Part shown: positions 15,964 through 25,416 of the stretch, in pieces | Layout: every line of letters begins with the position of its first letter | Position numbering within the stretch: position 1 is the stretch's first letter | Assembly (NCBI RefSeq): GCF_019216885.1 | Contig: NZ_JAAQRC020000001.1 | Location: 248,001-312,000, forward strand | Length of the DNA stretch: 64,000 nt | Direction of reading: 5' to 3' | Source of the DNA: Methylobacterium sp. SyP6R | Lineage (GTDB): Bacteria; Pseudomonadota; Alphaproteobacteria; Rhizobiales; Beijerinckiaceae | Position numbers and translations under genes: made by a program | Notes under the pieces: model-generated | The model's input: the letters and a program-made list of their open reading frames with translations, nothing else | Told to the model about the DNA's origin: nothing | Database searches by the model: none

Positions 15964-17199
15964 ATGGCCACGTTCGTCCTGCCGCGCCGCGACCTCGCGG
16001 CGGTGCCGTTCCTGTCGCTGCTGCGCGGCTTCGGCCACGTCCTGATGGCGGCGTTCATCTTCTTCGCCTGCTTCGCCTTCTCGGACACGTCGCCCTACGA
16101 CATCGTGGCGATCCCGGCGATCGTGCTCTGGGTCCTGCTCGGCGTGCGGCTGTACCGGGGCGCGGTGCCCCTCGTCCTGGTGCTGCTCGTCTATGTCGGC
16201 GCCACCGTGGTGGCCCTGATGCCCTATCTCGACGAGGAGCTGCCGCCGGTCTGGACGGTGCAGCTGTGCTACCTCGCCGTCACCGGCATCTTCTTCGCGA
16301 TGTTCTTCTCCGACGAGAGCGACCGGCGGATCGAGCTCGCCCTGAAGGTCTACACCGCCAGCACGCTGCTCAGCGCCGGCCTCGGCATCGGCGGCTATCT
16401 CGGGCTGATCGGCAACGAGGAGCTGTTCAGCAAGTACGGCCGGGCGTCCGGCACCTTCCAGGACCCGAACGTGTTCGGCTCGTTCCTGACGCTGGGCGCC
16501 TTCTACCTGCTGCACGATCTCCTCACCGGCCGCGCCCGGCGGCCGCTCCTGTCGGCCTTGAGCCTGTTCATCGTGCTCGCCGGCGTGTTCCTGTCGTTCT
16601 CCCGCGGCTCCTGGGGCGGCACCCTGGCGATGGGCGCCCTGATGGTCGTGATGCTCTACCGCACCAGCGCCCCCGTCTTGCGCCGCCGCATCGTGCTGCT
16701 GGCCGGCCTCACGGCGGGGTTCGGGGCGGTGGCGCTCGTCGGCCTCCTCTCCGTCGGCGACGTCGGCGAGACGTTCTCGAAGCGCGCCGCCGTCACGCAG
16801 GATTACGACGAGGGCGAGACCGGCCGCTTCGGCAACCAGCTGCGCGGCATCGGCATGCTGATCGAGGATCCGCTCGGGATGGGCCCCCTGCGCTGGCGCC
16901 GCACCTTCAACCTCGAGCCGCACAATTCCTATATCGGCGCCTTCGCCAATGGCGGCTGGGTCGCCGGCGTCGCCTTCGTGTTCCTGGTGCTGATGACCAC
17001 CCGGGTGGGCTTCCGGCTGATGAGCCAGGACACGCCCTACCGGCGCCACGCCCAGATCGTGGTGCCGGCGCTCCTGATGTTCTTCCTCCAGGCGATGCAG
17101 ATCGACATGGAGAAGTGGCGTCACGTCTACATGATGCTCGGCATGGTCTGGGGGCTCGAGGCGGCGCGGGTGCGGTGGCTCGCCGGTGGGGAGGCGTGA
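15964..17199 (+). CDS. O-antigen ligase / polymerase (Wzy_C) family membrane protein
   Basis: 411 residues, about ten membrane segments and a larger periplasmic loop at ~245-320. Typical pieces are RASGTFQDPNVFGSFLTLGA (the N-x-x-G element), LSFSRGSWGG, and EPHNSYIGAFANGGW, whose HN dipeptide is shared by WaaL and Wzy-type enzymes. Such proteins join or polymerise surface glycans at the periplasmic face. There are no sugar genes beside it, so the glycan cannot be told. It has its own upstream region with a family A repeat. Confidence 0.82.
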   Translation: MATFVLPRRDLAAVPFLSLLRGFGHVLMAAFIFFACFAFSDTSPYDIVAIPAIVLWVLLGVRLYRGAVPLVLVLLVYVGATVVALMPYLDEELPPVWTVQLCYLAVTGIFFAMFFSDESDRRIELALKVYTASTLLSAGLGIGGYLGLIGNEELFSKYGRASGTFQDPNVFGSFLTLGAFYLLHDLLTGRARRPLLSALSLFIVLAGVFLSFSRGSWGGTLAMGALMVVMLYRTSAPVLRRRIVLLAGLTAGFGAVALVGLLSVGDVGETFSKRAAVTQDYDEGETGRFGNQLRGIGMLIEDPLGMGPLRWRRTFNLEPHNSYIGAFANGGWVAGVAFVFLVLMTTRVGFRLMSQDTPYRRHAQIVVPALLMFFLQAMQIDMEKWRHVYMMLGMVWGLEAARVRWLAGGEA

Positions 17200-17328
17200 G
17201 GGCGGGTCGGTTTGCAGGCGCCGGCAAATGGGCTAGAGCCCGGCGAACCCCGCGCCGGCCTCCCGCCCGGGCCCGTCCCTGACGACGGGCGCCCGAGGCC
17301 GCGCCGAACGCTCGATGTGCGAGACCCG

Positions 17329-18864
17329 ATGTCCAAGCCCGCGAAGGCCGAGAAGGCCGCCACCCTCAAGCCCCGCCTGCCGCGCGGCCTCGTCGACCGC
17401 GGGCCGGCCGAGATCGCCGCGACGAACCGGATGCTGGACAAGATCCGCGAGAGCTTCGAGCTCTACGGCTTCGAGGCGGTCGAGACCCCGTTCATCGAGT
17501 ATACCGAGGCACTGGGAAAATTCCTGCCCGACCTCGACCGGCCGAACGAGGGCGTGTTCTCGTTCCAGGACGACGACGAATCCTGGCTGTCCCTGCGCTA
17601 CGACCTGACGGCACCGCTCGCCCGCTACGTCGCCGAGAATTTCGACGCGCTCCCCAAACCCTATCGCAGCTACCGCGCCGGCTATGTCTTCCGCAACGAG
17701 AAGCCGGGCCCGGGGCGCTTCCGCCAGTTCATGCAGTTCGACGCCGACATCGTCGGCGCGCCCACCGTCGCGGCGGATGCCGAGATCTGCATGATGGCCG
17801 CCGACACCCTGGAGAAGGTCGGCATCGGCCGCGGCGACTACGTGGTGAAGGTCAACAACCGCAAGGTCCTCGACGGCGTGATGGAGGCGATCGGTCTCGG
17901 CGGCGACGACCAGGCCGGGCGGCGCCTCACGGTGCTCCGGGCGATCGACAAGCTCGATCGCCTGGGTGCCGACGGCGTGCGCCTGCTCCTCGGCCCCGGC
18001 CGCAAGGACGAGAGCGGCGACTTCACCAAGGGCGCCGGCCTGTCCGACGAGGCGATCGAGCGCATCCTGCGCTACGTCTCGTTCCAGGCCGCTCCCACCG
18101 AGGGCGGCGACCGCCTCGCCTTCTGGGAAAATTTCTTCGGCGGCTGGGGCGAGGTCGTCGGCTCCTCCGAGACCGGGCGCCAGGGCATCGCCGAACTGCA
18201 CGCGATCATGAAGCTGTGCGAGGCGGCGGGCTACGGCCACGACCGGGTGCGGGCCGATCCTTCCGTGGTGCGCGGCCTCGAATACTATACCGGCCCGGTC
18301 TTCGAGGCCGAGCTGACCTTTCCGGTCGTCAACGAGGACGGCCAGACCGTGCGCTTCGGCTCGGTCGCCGGCGGCGGGCGCTATGACGGCCTCGTCGGCC
18401 GCTTCCGCTCCGAGCCGGTGCCGGCGACCGGGTTCTCGGTCGGCGTCTCGCGCCTCTTCTCCGCCCTCCAGGTGGTCCGCAGCCCGATCGTGTCGGGCAA
18501 GAGCGCGCCCGGCCCGGTGGTGATCCTGGTGCTCGACCGCGAGGAGACCGCCGCCTACCAGGCCCTGGTCGCGTCCTTGCGCCAGGCCGGCATCCGCTCC
18601 GAACTCTATCTCGGCGCCTCCGGCATGAAGGCCCAGATGAAGTACGCCGACCGCCGCGGCGCGCCGTGCGTCGTCATCCAGGGCAGCGACGAGCGGGCGA
18701 AGGGGGAGGTCCAGATCAAGGACCTGATCGAGGGCGCCAAGGCGGCGGACGCCATCGCCAGCAACGCCGAGTGGAAGGCCGCCCGGCCGGCCCAGTTCTC
18801 GGTGCCGGTGGACGAGATGGTGGCGCGGGTGCGCGAGGTGCTGGCGCGGCATTACGGGGGGTGA
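17329..18864 (+). CDS. hisS: Histidine--tRNA ligase
   Basis: 511 residues. It charges tRNA-His and is a class II synthetase. Motif 2 is intact ([19 protein letters not shown]), and the histidine-specific [11 protein letters not shown] and motif 3 ([11 protein letters not shown]) follow. The C-terminal anticodon-binding domain is at ~405-505. ATG 17329 gives [10 protein letters not shown]; the frame stays open further upstream but without a good start. hisZ lies 17 kb away, although the two are adjacent in many relatives. Confidence 0.95.
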   Translation: MSKPAKAEKAATLKPRLPRGLVDRGPAEIAATNRMLDKIRESFELYGFEAVETPFIEYTEALGKFLPDLDRPNEGVFSFQDDDESWLSLRYDLTAPLARYVAENFDALPKPYRSYRAGYVFRNEKPGPGRFRQFMQFDADIVGAPTVAADAEICMMAADTLEKVGIGRGDYVVKVNNRKVLDGVMEAIGLGGDDQAGRRLTVLRAIDKLDRLGADGVRLLLGPGRKDESGDFTKGAGLSDEAIERILRYVSFQAAPTEGGDRLAFWENFFGGWGEVVGSSETGRQGIAELHAIMKLCEAAGYGHDRVRADPSVVRGLEYYTGPVFEAELTFPVVNEDGQTVRFGSVAGGGRYDGLVGRFRSEPVPATGFSVGVSRLFSALQVVRSPIVSGKSAPGPVVILVLDREETAAYQALVASLRQAGIRSELYLGASGMKAQMKYADRRGAPCVVIQGSDERAKGEVQIKDLIEGAKAADAIASNAEWKAARPAQFSVPVDEMVARVREVLARHYGG

Positions 18865-19030
18865 GGGCGAGGTCACTTTTTTGCGGCTCGTCGAAGCACG
18901 CATCGGATCGCGCGCATCGTGTCCCCCGTGAGGGGCGGTGCCGTTCGCCGGGAGGGAGGAACGTTCGCGTCCCTCCCCCGGCCCCCCCATTCGGCCTTTC
19001 GCGGACATCCTGTCATCCGTTCGCGCCGCC

Positions 19031-19133
19031 AGAGCATTTTCCGGCGAAGCGGATGCCGGTTCGTCGCAGAAAATGCGGAAAAATCAAAAACCTGGAGAGC
19101 TGCGCGATTGTAACGCGATCGTGAGGTGCTCTA
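19031..19133. repeat. Dispersed repeat family B, long copy (inverted relative to 3860)
   Basis: Contains the palindromic core GCATTTTCCGGCGAAGCGGA / TGCCGGTTCGTCGCAGAAAATGC, followed by the GAGAGCTGCGCGATTGTAAC block and ending GAGGTGCTCTAG. It matches 3860-3964 read on the opposite strand. It fills most of the 329-bp gap between hisS and the LuxR gene, so it may lie in the LuxR gene's upstream region. Confidence 0.8.
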
Positions 19134-19193
19134 GCGACGGTCGTCGTCTCCTGCCGTATTGTCGGCCGAGACGAACCCGAGAGCCGCGCAGCC

Positions 19194-20282
19194 ATGGGCC
19201 CGACCGACGACAGGCTCCGCTGCCTCGACGACAGGCTCGGCGAGGCGGCCCTCGATCCCTCGCGCTGGGGCGCCGTGCTGGCGGAGGTCTCGACCCTGGT
19301 CGGGGGTGACGGCGCGATGCTGCTGCAAAGTCATCGCCGCACCCCCGGCGTGCCCTGCACCCCCGAGGTGGACGCGCTGGTCGCCGACTATTTCGGGCAC
19401 GGTTGGCACGTGAAGGACCTGCGGACCCGCGCCGTGCCGCGGGTGATGCGCGGCGAGGTCGTGACCGACCACGACATCCTGACTCCCGAGGAGATGGCCC
19501 GCGCACCCTTCTACAACGAGTTGCTGGGGCCGCATGGCTACCATTGGTTCGCGGTCGCGGGCTTCCGGGCCGGCCCTGAGCACTGGGCGGTGTCGGTGCA
19601 GCGCCGGACCCGGAGCGGCCCGTTCGAGGCGGCGCAGGTGCGGCCGCTCGCCGGCCTGATGCGGCGGCTCGGCCAGGCCGCCGCCCTGTCGGAGGCGCTC
19701 GGCCGCGCCGCCCTCGACGGCACCCTGCGCGGGCTCGACCAGGTCGCGCAAGCGGCCCTCGCCCTCGACGGGGCCGGGCGGGTGATCGGCGCCAACCCGC
19801 GGGCGGAAGCCCTGTTCGATGCCGCCTTCCGGGTCGCCGACGGCGGTTTGCGGATCGCCGATCCGCGGGCGCGGGACGAGGTCGCCGCCCTGGTCGCGGC
19901 GCTGAATCCGGACCGTCCGCCTCCCGCCGGCGCGATCCTGGTGCCCCGGCGCAACCGCCGCCCCCTGGTGCTGCGCGCTTTGGCCCTGGCGGAGAGCGTC
20001 CGCTCGCCCTTCCTCGGAGCCCGCGCGCTCCTCATCGTCACCGATCTCGAGGCCGAGCGGCGGCCCGATCCGGCCCTGCTCACGCAGGTCTTCGGCCTCA
20101 CCGCGGCGGAGGCGCGGCTCGCGGCACTTCTGGCCGGCGGCGTCTCCCTGGACGAGGCCGCCGACGGGCTCGGCCTCGCGGTCGAGACCGTGCGCAGCCA
20201 GATCAAGGCGGTGTTCGCCAAGACCGGCACCGGCCGCCAGGGCGCCCTGGTGGCGCTCCTCGGCGCACCCGGGCTGCGATAG
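19194..20282 (+). CDS. LuxR-type helix-turn-helix regulator
   Basis: 362 residues. Residues ~300-360 form the LuxR/GerE DNA-binding domain: FGLTAAEARLAALLAGGVSL, then DEAADGLGLAVETVRSQIKA. Residues ~5-290 have no receiver or autoinducer-binding signature; the middle (~180-285) reads like a PAS-type fold (LALDGAGRVIGANPRAEALF). This layout is common among solitary LuxR proteins in Methylobacterium and Bradyrhizobium. Signal and targets unknown. Start ATG 19194; no close upstream partner. Confidence 0.82.
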   Translation: MGPTDDRLRCLDDRLGEAALDPSRWGAVLAEVSTLVGGDGAMLLQSHRRTPGVPCTPEVDALVADYFGHGWHVKDLRTRAVPRVMRGEVVTDHDILTPEEMARAPFYNELLGPHGYHWFAVAGFRAGPEHWAVSVQRRTRSGPFEAAQVRPLAGLMRRLGQAAALSEALGRAALDGTLRGLDQVAQAALALDGAGRVIGANPRAEALFDAAFRVADGGLRIADPRARDEVAALVAALNPDRPPPAGAILVPRRNRRPLVLRALALAESVRSPFLGARALLIVTDLEAERRPDPALLTQVFGLTAAEARLAALLAGGVSLDEAADGLGLAVETVRSQIKAVFAKTGTGRQGALVALLGAPGLR

Positions 20283-20307
20283 ATCGGGATTCGATCAGGG
20301 CTTGGCC

Positions 20308-21441
20308 TCAGGGCTTGGCCCAGACCCCGAGCTTGCCGGTGCGGGCGTGGCGCTCGGCCTCGACGAGATCCGGCGTCGCCTCGGGCGTCGCGCGGCCGCC
20401 GCCGTTGTAGAGCACCACCTCGGAGAGGTCGTGCCCGTCGACGGTGCAGATCCAGGCGGTCTTCGCCGGGCTCGGCTGGCAGTTCACCGGCCGGCCGCCG
20501 AGATAGCCCGAGAGGTCGCTCGCCTGCGCGCCCTTGGCCGCCTCGACGCCGTAGAGGCGCAGGGTCCGGCCGCCGAGCCGCAGGGTCGCGGTGTCGAGGA
20601 CCTCGGCGACGCCGGCGACCGGACCGTCCGGCACCAGGGCGCCGGTCTGGACCGGCTCGCGCTTCGCCTCGGCCGGCCTGTCCGGCGCCGGAGCGGGCTT
20701 CGCCTCGGCGGCGCGCGTCTCCACCGGCTTTACCTCCGCCTGTCTCGCCTCGGCGGGCTTGCCCGCCGCCGGCTGGTCCATCCCGGAGCCGGGCGCCTGC
20801 GCGACCGCGGCGTCGCGGGTGGGTTCCCCCCCGCCGCGGAACGCCGCGTAGCCGATGCCCAGGACGACGAGCCCGCCGAGGACGGCGTAGGCCGGAATGC
20901 GGGACGATCTCCTGCCGGGCAGCTTCTGCGGCCGGGCGAGGCCGGGCTTCAGCCCCTCGCCGGGCGGTACCGGCGGACCCACGAGCGGCGCTGCGGCCGG
21001 CGGGACCTCCGGCTCCCGCGCCGGCCGGCGCAGGCGCGCGGCGAGCCCGTCCAGGGCCTCCCGCAGGCGCGAGGCATGGGCGGGACGGGTGGGGGATTCG
21101 GGCGGCGCCGGGGCGGGCTTCACCACGATCCAGTCCCGCGGGGCCTCGCTCGAGGGCGCGGCGGCAGGAGCGGCAGGGGCCAGGAACATGGTGGGATGCT
21201 GGCGGCGCAGCTCGTCGACGAGGTCGCCCAGGGTCAGGGGCCGCGTCTCGCCGCCGACCGTGCGGGTGCGCGGATTCCCGTCCCGGTCGACGATCTGGTA
21301 GCCCGGGGCTGCGTCGAGCCGGCGGGTCGCCGATTCCGCCAGCAGTTCGAGGGTGCGACGGGCCACCGCGACCGGACGCTGCCGGTCGATCTCGGCCCGG
21401 ATCAGCGCCTGCAACTGCTCACGCGAGGTCATGTCCGCCAT
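20308..21441 (-). CDS. Membrane-anchored protein with degenerate SNase-like C-terminal domain
   Basis: 377 residues. The N-terminal ~90 residues are soluble and helical. A single membrane segment is near residue 185 (IPAYAVLGGLVVLGIGYAAF), then a Pro/Ala/Glu-rich linker to ~270, then a C-terminal domain like staphylococcal nuclease homologues (TLRLGGRTLRLYGVEA; VNCQP; ICTVDGHDLSEVVL; EAERHARTGKLGVWA). The usual catalytic Arg/Glu set of thermonuclease is not complete, so nuclease activity is doubtful. ATG 21441 gives MADMTSREQLQ. Confidence 0.7.
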   Translation of the reverse strand: MADMTSREQLQALIRAEIDRQRPVAVARRTLELLAESATRRLDAAPGYQIVDRDGNPRTRTVGGETRPLTLGDLVDELRRQHPTMFLAPAAPAAAPSSEAPRDWIVVKPAPAPPESPTRPAHASRLREALDGLAARLRRPAREPEVPPAAAPLVGPPVPPGEGLKPGLARPQKLPGRRSSRIPAYAVLGGLVVLGIGYAAFRGGGEPTRDAAVAQAPGSGMDQPAAGKPAEARQAEVKPVETRAAEAKPAPAPDRPAEAKREPVQTGALVPDGPVAGVAEVLDTATLRLGGRTLRLYGVEAAKGAQASDLSGYLGGRPVNCQPSPAKTAWICTVDGHDLSEVVLYNGGGRATPEATPDLVEAERHARTGKLGVWAKP

Positions 21442-21519
21442 CGTCCCATCGCCCCCGGCCGCGGGGCCTGCTCGCCGAGCCGCCCGCCGCTCCGGCGGGC
21501 GCTCACCCTCTTCATCTAA

Positions 21520-21562
21520 GCACCATTCGCCGAAGCGGCCACCGGTTCGACGAAAAATGATG
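21520..21562. repeat. Dispersed repeat family B, short palindromic core
   Basis: GCACCATTCGCCGAAGCGGC / CACCGGTTCGACGAAAAATGATGC, an imperfect palindrome related to 3966-4011. It lies between two genes read leftwards, just upstream of the SNase-like gene. Confidence 0.7.
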
Positions 21563-21614
21563 CAAAAACAATGAACTAAGAGAGTTATACCATGCCACTC
21601 TCCTGGGACCTGAT

Positions 21615-21637
21615 CGGCGCCCCGTCACAGGGCGCCG
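21615..21637 (-). terminator. Stem-loop after the gene at 21645-22478
   Basis: CGGCGCCC and GGGCGCCG pair perfectly (8 bp) across a 7-nt loop, ending 8 nt past the stop codon of the minus-strand gene. There is no T run, so efficiency is uncertain. Confidence 0.5.
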
Positions 21638-21644
21638 GGTCCGG

Positions 21645-22478
21645 TCAGCGGCTCGCCACCGCCTCGCGGCGCACCACCCGGCTGTTCTCGGCGATGATCA
21701 CCGGGCGCCCCCCGGCGAGGCTCACCGCCAGTTCGAGATCGACGGTACCCTGCGAGCGGACGCCGCGATCGGGGCTGAAGGCCGAGAAATCGACCGTGGC
21801 CCGCACCTGACAGACGGCGAGCCCGGCATTGCAGGCGGTGCGCAGGGAATCCGGCCGCGGCCGGTAGCGGCGCTCGGGCCAGCGCTGCACGAAGCGCCGC
21901 TTCTCGGACATCAGGCTGGCGACGCTCATCGTCCGGCCGTGGAAGACGACCTGGCTGCCGTAGAAGCCCGGCGCCGCCGCCAGCGTCGTGCCGTTGGATC
22001 CTGAGATCGACGCCAGGTAGTCGCGGGCGAGGCGCTGCGACGCCACGGCCCAGTCGCGCATCTGCGAGTCCGACACCGCGACCGGGGCGGGCGCGGGGAT
22101 CTGGACCGGGAGCGGGCGCTCCGTCCGGGCGAGCCGCGCGGCGCGGCGGGCCGCCGTCGCCGCGTGGATTCCGCTGCGGGCCGGCCGGCGCGCCTCCTCG
22201 GCGACCCGGCGCGGGGTGTGGGCCTTAGGCGCCTCGGCCCGGGCGGCCGGGGCGACCTGCGGCGTGGGCGTCACCGGTGCAGGACTTTTGGGTTCAAGAC
22301 TACTTTTGGGTTCAAGGCTCTTGGGCGCGGCGCTCTGGGGACCCCGGGCGGGCGGATCGACCCAGCCCTGGGCCAGGGCGACCGAGGACAGGAGCGCGGT
22401 CAGGCCGAGGCCGAGCAGGGCGGCCGACGGGGTGGCGAGGCCGGGCCGGAGGGGGCGGAGCCGAAGGGAACGAAGCAT
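21645..22478 (-). CDS. Secreted or membrane-tethered protein, unknown function
   Basis: 277 residues from ATG 22478. The N terminus has an Arg-rich start and a hydrophobic stretch (ALLGLGLTALLSSVALAQ) that reads as a signal peptide or anchor. Residues ~40-135 are Pro/Ala/Lys-rich linker. The C-terminal ~140 residues look folded (YLASISGSNGTTLAAAPGFY; GRTMSVASLMSEKRRFVQRW; ACNAGLAVCQVRATVDFSAF) and resemble periplasmic proteins of the SnoaL/NTF2-like type in length and pattern. The frame stays open further upstream without a convincing start. Function unknown. Confidence 0.65.
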   Translation of the reverse strand: MLRSLRLRPLRPGLATPSAALLGLGLTALLSSVALAQGWVDPPARGPQSAAPKSLEPKSSLEPKSPAPVTPTPQVAPAARAEAPKAHTPRRVAEEARRPARSGIHAATAARRAARLARTERPLPVQIPAPAPVAVSDSQMRDWAVASQRLARDYLASISGSNGTTLAAAPGFYGSQVVFHGRTMSVASLMSEKRRFVQRWPERRYRPRPDSLRTACNAGLAVCQVRATVDFSAFSPDRGVRSQGTVDLELAVSLAGGRPVIIAENSRVVRREAVASR

Positions 22479-22866
22479 GGGGGCGGCACCCGGGGAGAGG
22501 AGCACGATCAGGCGGGGATCACGCACGGAACTTGAGCTGAGTGAACGTTCGTCGCCGCGGTTACGGTTCCATTGCGGGCCCATGGCCCCCACCCTGCCCT
22601 CCCCGATACCCCCATTGCCCACACCCCCGCGGATCTCGCCTGCCGCGGATCTCGCGCAAGGGAACTCCCCGGGACCTTGCCAAGCGCGGCCGCGACCCCA
22701 CCTGAAGGGCTCCCCGGGTCCGGGCCCCTCTGGCGGTTCGAGGCGTCGACCGCGATGTCGGACCCCTTCTCTGCCTTTGTGCTGACGCGGCACGATCGCA
22801 CTGGAGGGCCCGCACTCATGCGCGTCGTTCCCCCCATCCGTTCCCGTGCCGTCGCGGGAGGCGCCG
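22479..22866. other. 388-bp gap between divergent genes, no feature recognised
   Basis: GC-rich and rich in C runs, with no repeat family member and no clear promoter box. It should hold the promoters of the minus-strand secreted protein gene and of the lipid kinase gene. Confidence 0.4.
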
Positions 22867-23796
22867 ATGTCCGGCGCTGACGCGACGCGGCGGGCCCTGC
22901 TCGTCGTCAACAAGAAGGCCCGCAACGGCGGCCTCGATCTCGACGCCGTGAAGGACGTCCTGCGCCGCGGCGGCATCGAGCCGGTCGATCCGCCGCCTAG
23001 CGAGACCGACTGCAAGGCGCTGATCCACGCCCACGCGAGCACCTGCGACATGGTGATCTTAGGGGGCGGCGACGGCACCCTCAACGCCGCGGCCCAGGCG
23101 CTGGCGGAGGCGCAGCTGCCGCTGGGCATCCTGCCGCTCGGCACCGCCAACGACCTCGCCCGCAGCCTCGGCCTGCCCGCCGATCCCCTGGAGGCGGCGG
23201 AGGTGATCGCCACGGTGCCGGCCCGGCCGATCGATCTCGGCTGCGTCAACGGCCACTACTTCTTCAACGTCGCCAGCATCGGCTTCTCGGCCGATCTCGC
23301 CGGCGAGCTGACGGCCGACCTCAAGCGCCGCCTCGGCACGGTCGGCTACGCGGTGGCGGCGTTCCGGCTGCTGCGCCGGGCGCGGCCGTTCACGGTCTAT
23401 ATCGAGCATGACGGCACGGTGGAGACCGTGAAGACCATCCAGGTCTCGGTCGGCAACGGCCGCCATTACGGCGGCGGCATGACGGTGGAGGAGAACGCCA
23501 CCGTCGATGACGGCCTGCTCAACTTCTACAGCCTGGAGGTCGCCCATTGGTGGCGGCTGCTCGCCCTGCTGCCGGCCCTGCGCCGGGGCACGCAAGGCAA
23601 GGCCGCCGACGTGCGCGCCTTCCAGACGACGGAAGTGATCCTGCGCACCAAGAAGCCGCGCCCGGTCAACACCGACGGCGAGTTGACGACCTACACCCCC
23701 GCCCATGTGCGGGTGCTGCGACAGGCCGTCCAGGTCCATGCGCCGGAGTTCCACGCGCCGAGCCAGGCGCGGGGCCGCCCCTCGATCTTCCCGTAA
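22867..23796 (+). CDS. Diacylglycerol/lipid kinase family protein (YegS/DagK-like)
   Basis: 309 residues. The DAGK catalytic domain is at ~10-140: VVNKKARNGG (nucleotide loop), ILGGGDGTLNAAAQAL (the GGGDGT signature) and ILPLGTANDLARSLGLP. The C-terminal half carries the lipid kinase fold (VGNGRHYGGGMTVEENATVD; DGLLNFYSL). It phosphorylates a lipid hydroxyl with ATP in family members; the lipid is unknown. ATG 22867 is chosen for the strong GGGAGG 5 nt upstream. It is followed 15 nt later by terC. Confidence 0.88.
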   Translation: MSGADATRRALLVVNKKARNGGLDLDAVKDVLRRGGIEPVDPPPSETDCKALIHAHASTCDMVILGGGDGTLNAAAQALAEAQLPLGILPLGTANDLARSLGLPADPLEAAEVIATVPARPIDLGCVNGHYFFNVASIGFSADLAGELTADLKRRLGTVGYAVAAFRLLRRARPFTVYIEHDGTVETVKTIQVSVGNGRHYGGGMTVEENATVDDGLLNFYSLEVAHWWRLLALLPALRRGTQGKAADVRAFQTTEVILRTKKPRPVNTDGELTTYTPAHVRVLRQAVQVHAPEFHAPSQARGRPSIFP

Positions 23797-23811
23797 GGAG
23801 GGGTGTCCACC

Positions 23812-24552
23812 GTGGACTCGCTCGTTCAGCTCGCCGCCGACCCGACGGCCTGGGCCGCCCTCGCGACCCTGGTCGTCATGGAGGTCGTGCTCGGCATCGA
23901 CAACCTGATCTTCATCTCGATCATCACCAACAAGCTGCCGGCGGAGCAGCAATCGCGGGCCCGGCGCATCGGCATCGGGCTCGCGCTCATCCTGCGCCTC
24001 GCCCTGCTCGGGACCGTGGCCTACATCGTCCACCTGACCCAGCCGGTCTTCGAGATCTTCGGGAAGGGCCTGTCCTGGCGCGACATGATCCTGATCGCCG
24101 GCGGCCTGTTCCTGCTGTGGAAGGCCACCAAGGAGATCCACCACAGCCTCGATCCCGACCCGGAAGAGAAGACCGGCGGCGGCGCCTCGCTCGGCTACGC
24201 CGCGGCGATCGGCCAGATCCTGATCCTGGATCTCGTCTTCTCGATCGACAGCATCATCACGGCGGTCGGCATGACCGAGCACGTGCCGATCATGGTGATC
24301 GCGGTGCTGGCCGCGGTGAGCGTGATGCTGCTCGCCGCCGATCCGCTGTCCCGCTTCATCGCCGCCAACCCGACGGTGGTGATGCTGGCTTTGGGTTTCC
24401 TCATCATGATCGGCATGACGCTGATCGCGGAGGGTTTCGGCGCCCACGTGCCGAAGGGCTACGTCTACACCGCCATGGCCTTCTCGGCCGGCGTCGAGGT
24501 GCTCAACATCCTCGGCCGGCGGGCGAAGAAGGGGAAGCGAACGGTGGCGTGA
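23812..24552 (+). CDS. TerC family integral membrane protein
   Basis: 246 residues with about seven membrane segments. The two Asp-containing signatures of TerC are present: [19 protein letters not shown] near residue 25 and [20 protein letters not shown] near residue 140. Relatives act in metal (Mn2+) export or tellurite-linked envelope stress. GTG 23812 is preferred over GTG 23803 because GGAGGGG then lies at a good distance of about 8 nt. It probably shares a transcript with the lipid kinase. An intrinsic terminator follows. Confidence 0.88.
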   Translation: MDSLVQLAADPTAWAALATLVVMEVVLGIDNLIFISIITNKLPAEQQSRARRIGIGLALILRLALLGTVAYIVHLTQPVFEIFGKGLSWRDMILIAGGLFLLWKATKEIHHSLDPDPEEKTGGGASLGYAAAIGQILILDLVFSIDSIITAVGMTEHVPIMVIAVLAAVSVMLLAADPLSRFIAANPTVVMLALGFLIMIGMTLIAEGFGAHVPKGYVYTAMAFSAGVEVLNILGRRAKKGKRTVA

Positions 24553-24576
24553 CGGCGGTAGTCTGATGCAATGAGG

Positions 24577-24611
24577 CAGCGCCCGATCGTGATGCGGTCG
24601 GGCGCTGTTTT
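24577..24611 (+). terminator. Rho-independent terminator after the TerC gene
   Basis: CAGCGCCCGA pairs with TCGGGCGCTG (10 bp) around an 11-nt loop and is followed at once by TTTT. It lies 25 nt past the TerC gene's stop codon. Confidence 0.8.
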
Positions 24612-24750
24612 CGTTCGGGTCTTCCGCTGTCGCAGACAATCGCCGCGCCGAATCGTATGAAGCGGTTGGTTGCGACCGGGCACCCTCCGGATCCGTCATC
24701 GAACGATGGACGGGGCTTGCAGAACGCGGCGCACAACGTAGCTTCTCGAC

Positions 24751-25029
24751 ATGGCCAGCCGCGTTCTCACATTCGTCACTGAGACGTCCCCGCGTCTCGC
24801 CACTCGGGACCGGGGTGAACCCTCTCGCATCGAGGAACTCGATCGTGTCGAGTTGCTGGCCGACGTCCTCGGGGATGACCAGGTGACGGTGCCGGCGGGC
24901 TCGATCGGGACCGTGGTCGCGATCTGGGCTGGAGGTGCGGCTTTCGAGGTCGAGTTCACCCGACCGGTGGACGCGCTCGCGACTGTGGACGCTTCCCTTT
25001 TGCGGGTCGTGGGGCACGCGACTGCTTGA
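24751..25029 (+). CDS. DUF4926-like small protein
   Basis: 92 residues. The C-terminal ~60 (DRVELLADVLGDDQVTVPAG, then SIGTVVAIWAGGAAFEVEFT) match the DUF4926 pattern, a small SH3-like barrel: D-V-x... G-x-x-G-T-V-V-x... F-x-V-E-F. It is soluble. The stop overlaps the next gene's TTG start (TTGA at 25026-25029), so the pair is co-translated. DUF4926 genes often sit beside DUF6883 genes, and immunity-type roles have been suggested from context only. Confidence 0.72.
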   Translation: MASRVLTFVTETSPRLATRDRGEPSRIEELDRVELLADVLGDDQVTVPAGSIGTVVAIWAGGAAFEVEFTRPVDALATVDASLLRVVGHATA

Positions 25030-25394
25030 CCGCCGCCCACCCCTATCCGTCCGCCTTCACGATCTCGGAAGCGAAGGTCGCGGGCTACCTTCTCAATGTG
25101 GACAGCGATGATGGGGCATCGACGGCTGCCCTTCTCATGCGGTTCGGCTTCTCGCCCGATCGGCCTCTTGAACTGATGGACGCCCTGGGGCGGCATCCCT
25201 CACCGGCATCGTGGGCTGCGGCCTTCGAGGCTCCACACGGGATCAAGCACTATTTCGAAGCGCCTTTGCGCAGCCCGGACGGTCGCAACCCCACCATCCG
25301 GAGCGTCTGGCAGGTCGATTACGATGGGGACGGCCGGACGGCGAAGTTCGTGACCCTCCGCCCGGTGGCACGCCCGGCGAACAGACCGACATGA
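25026..25394 (+). CDS. DUF6883-like protein
   Basis: 122 residues from TTG 25026. Family-like pieces are FTISEAKVAGYLLNVDSDDG, LLMRFGFSPD, GIKHYFEAPLRSPDGRNPTI and SVWQVDYDGDGRTAKFVTLRP. The domain is found alone beside DUF4926 and at the C terminus of large toxin-like proteins, so a toxin/partner pair is possible but unproven. It is co-translated with the DUF4926-like gene. Convergent with the histidine kinase gene, leaving only 22 bp. Confidence 0.68.
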   Translation: MTAAHPYPSAFTISEAKVAGYLLNVDSDDGASTAALLMRFGFSPDRPLELMDALGRHPSPASWAAAFEAPHGIKHYFEAPLRSPDGRNPTIRSVWQVDYDGDGRTAKFVTLRPVARPANRPT

Positions 25395-25416
25395 CGACAC
25401 CCATACCGGACGATCC

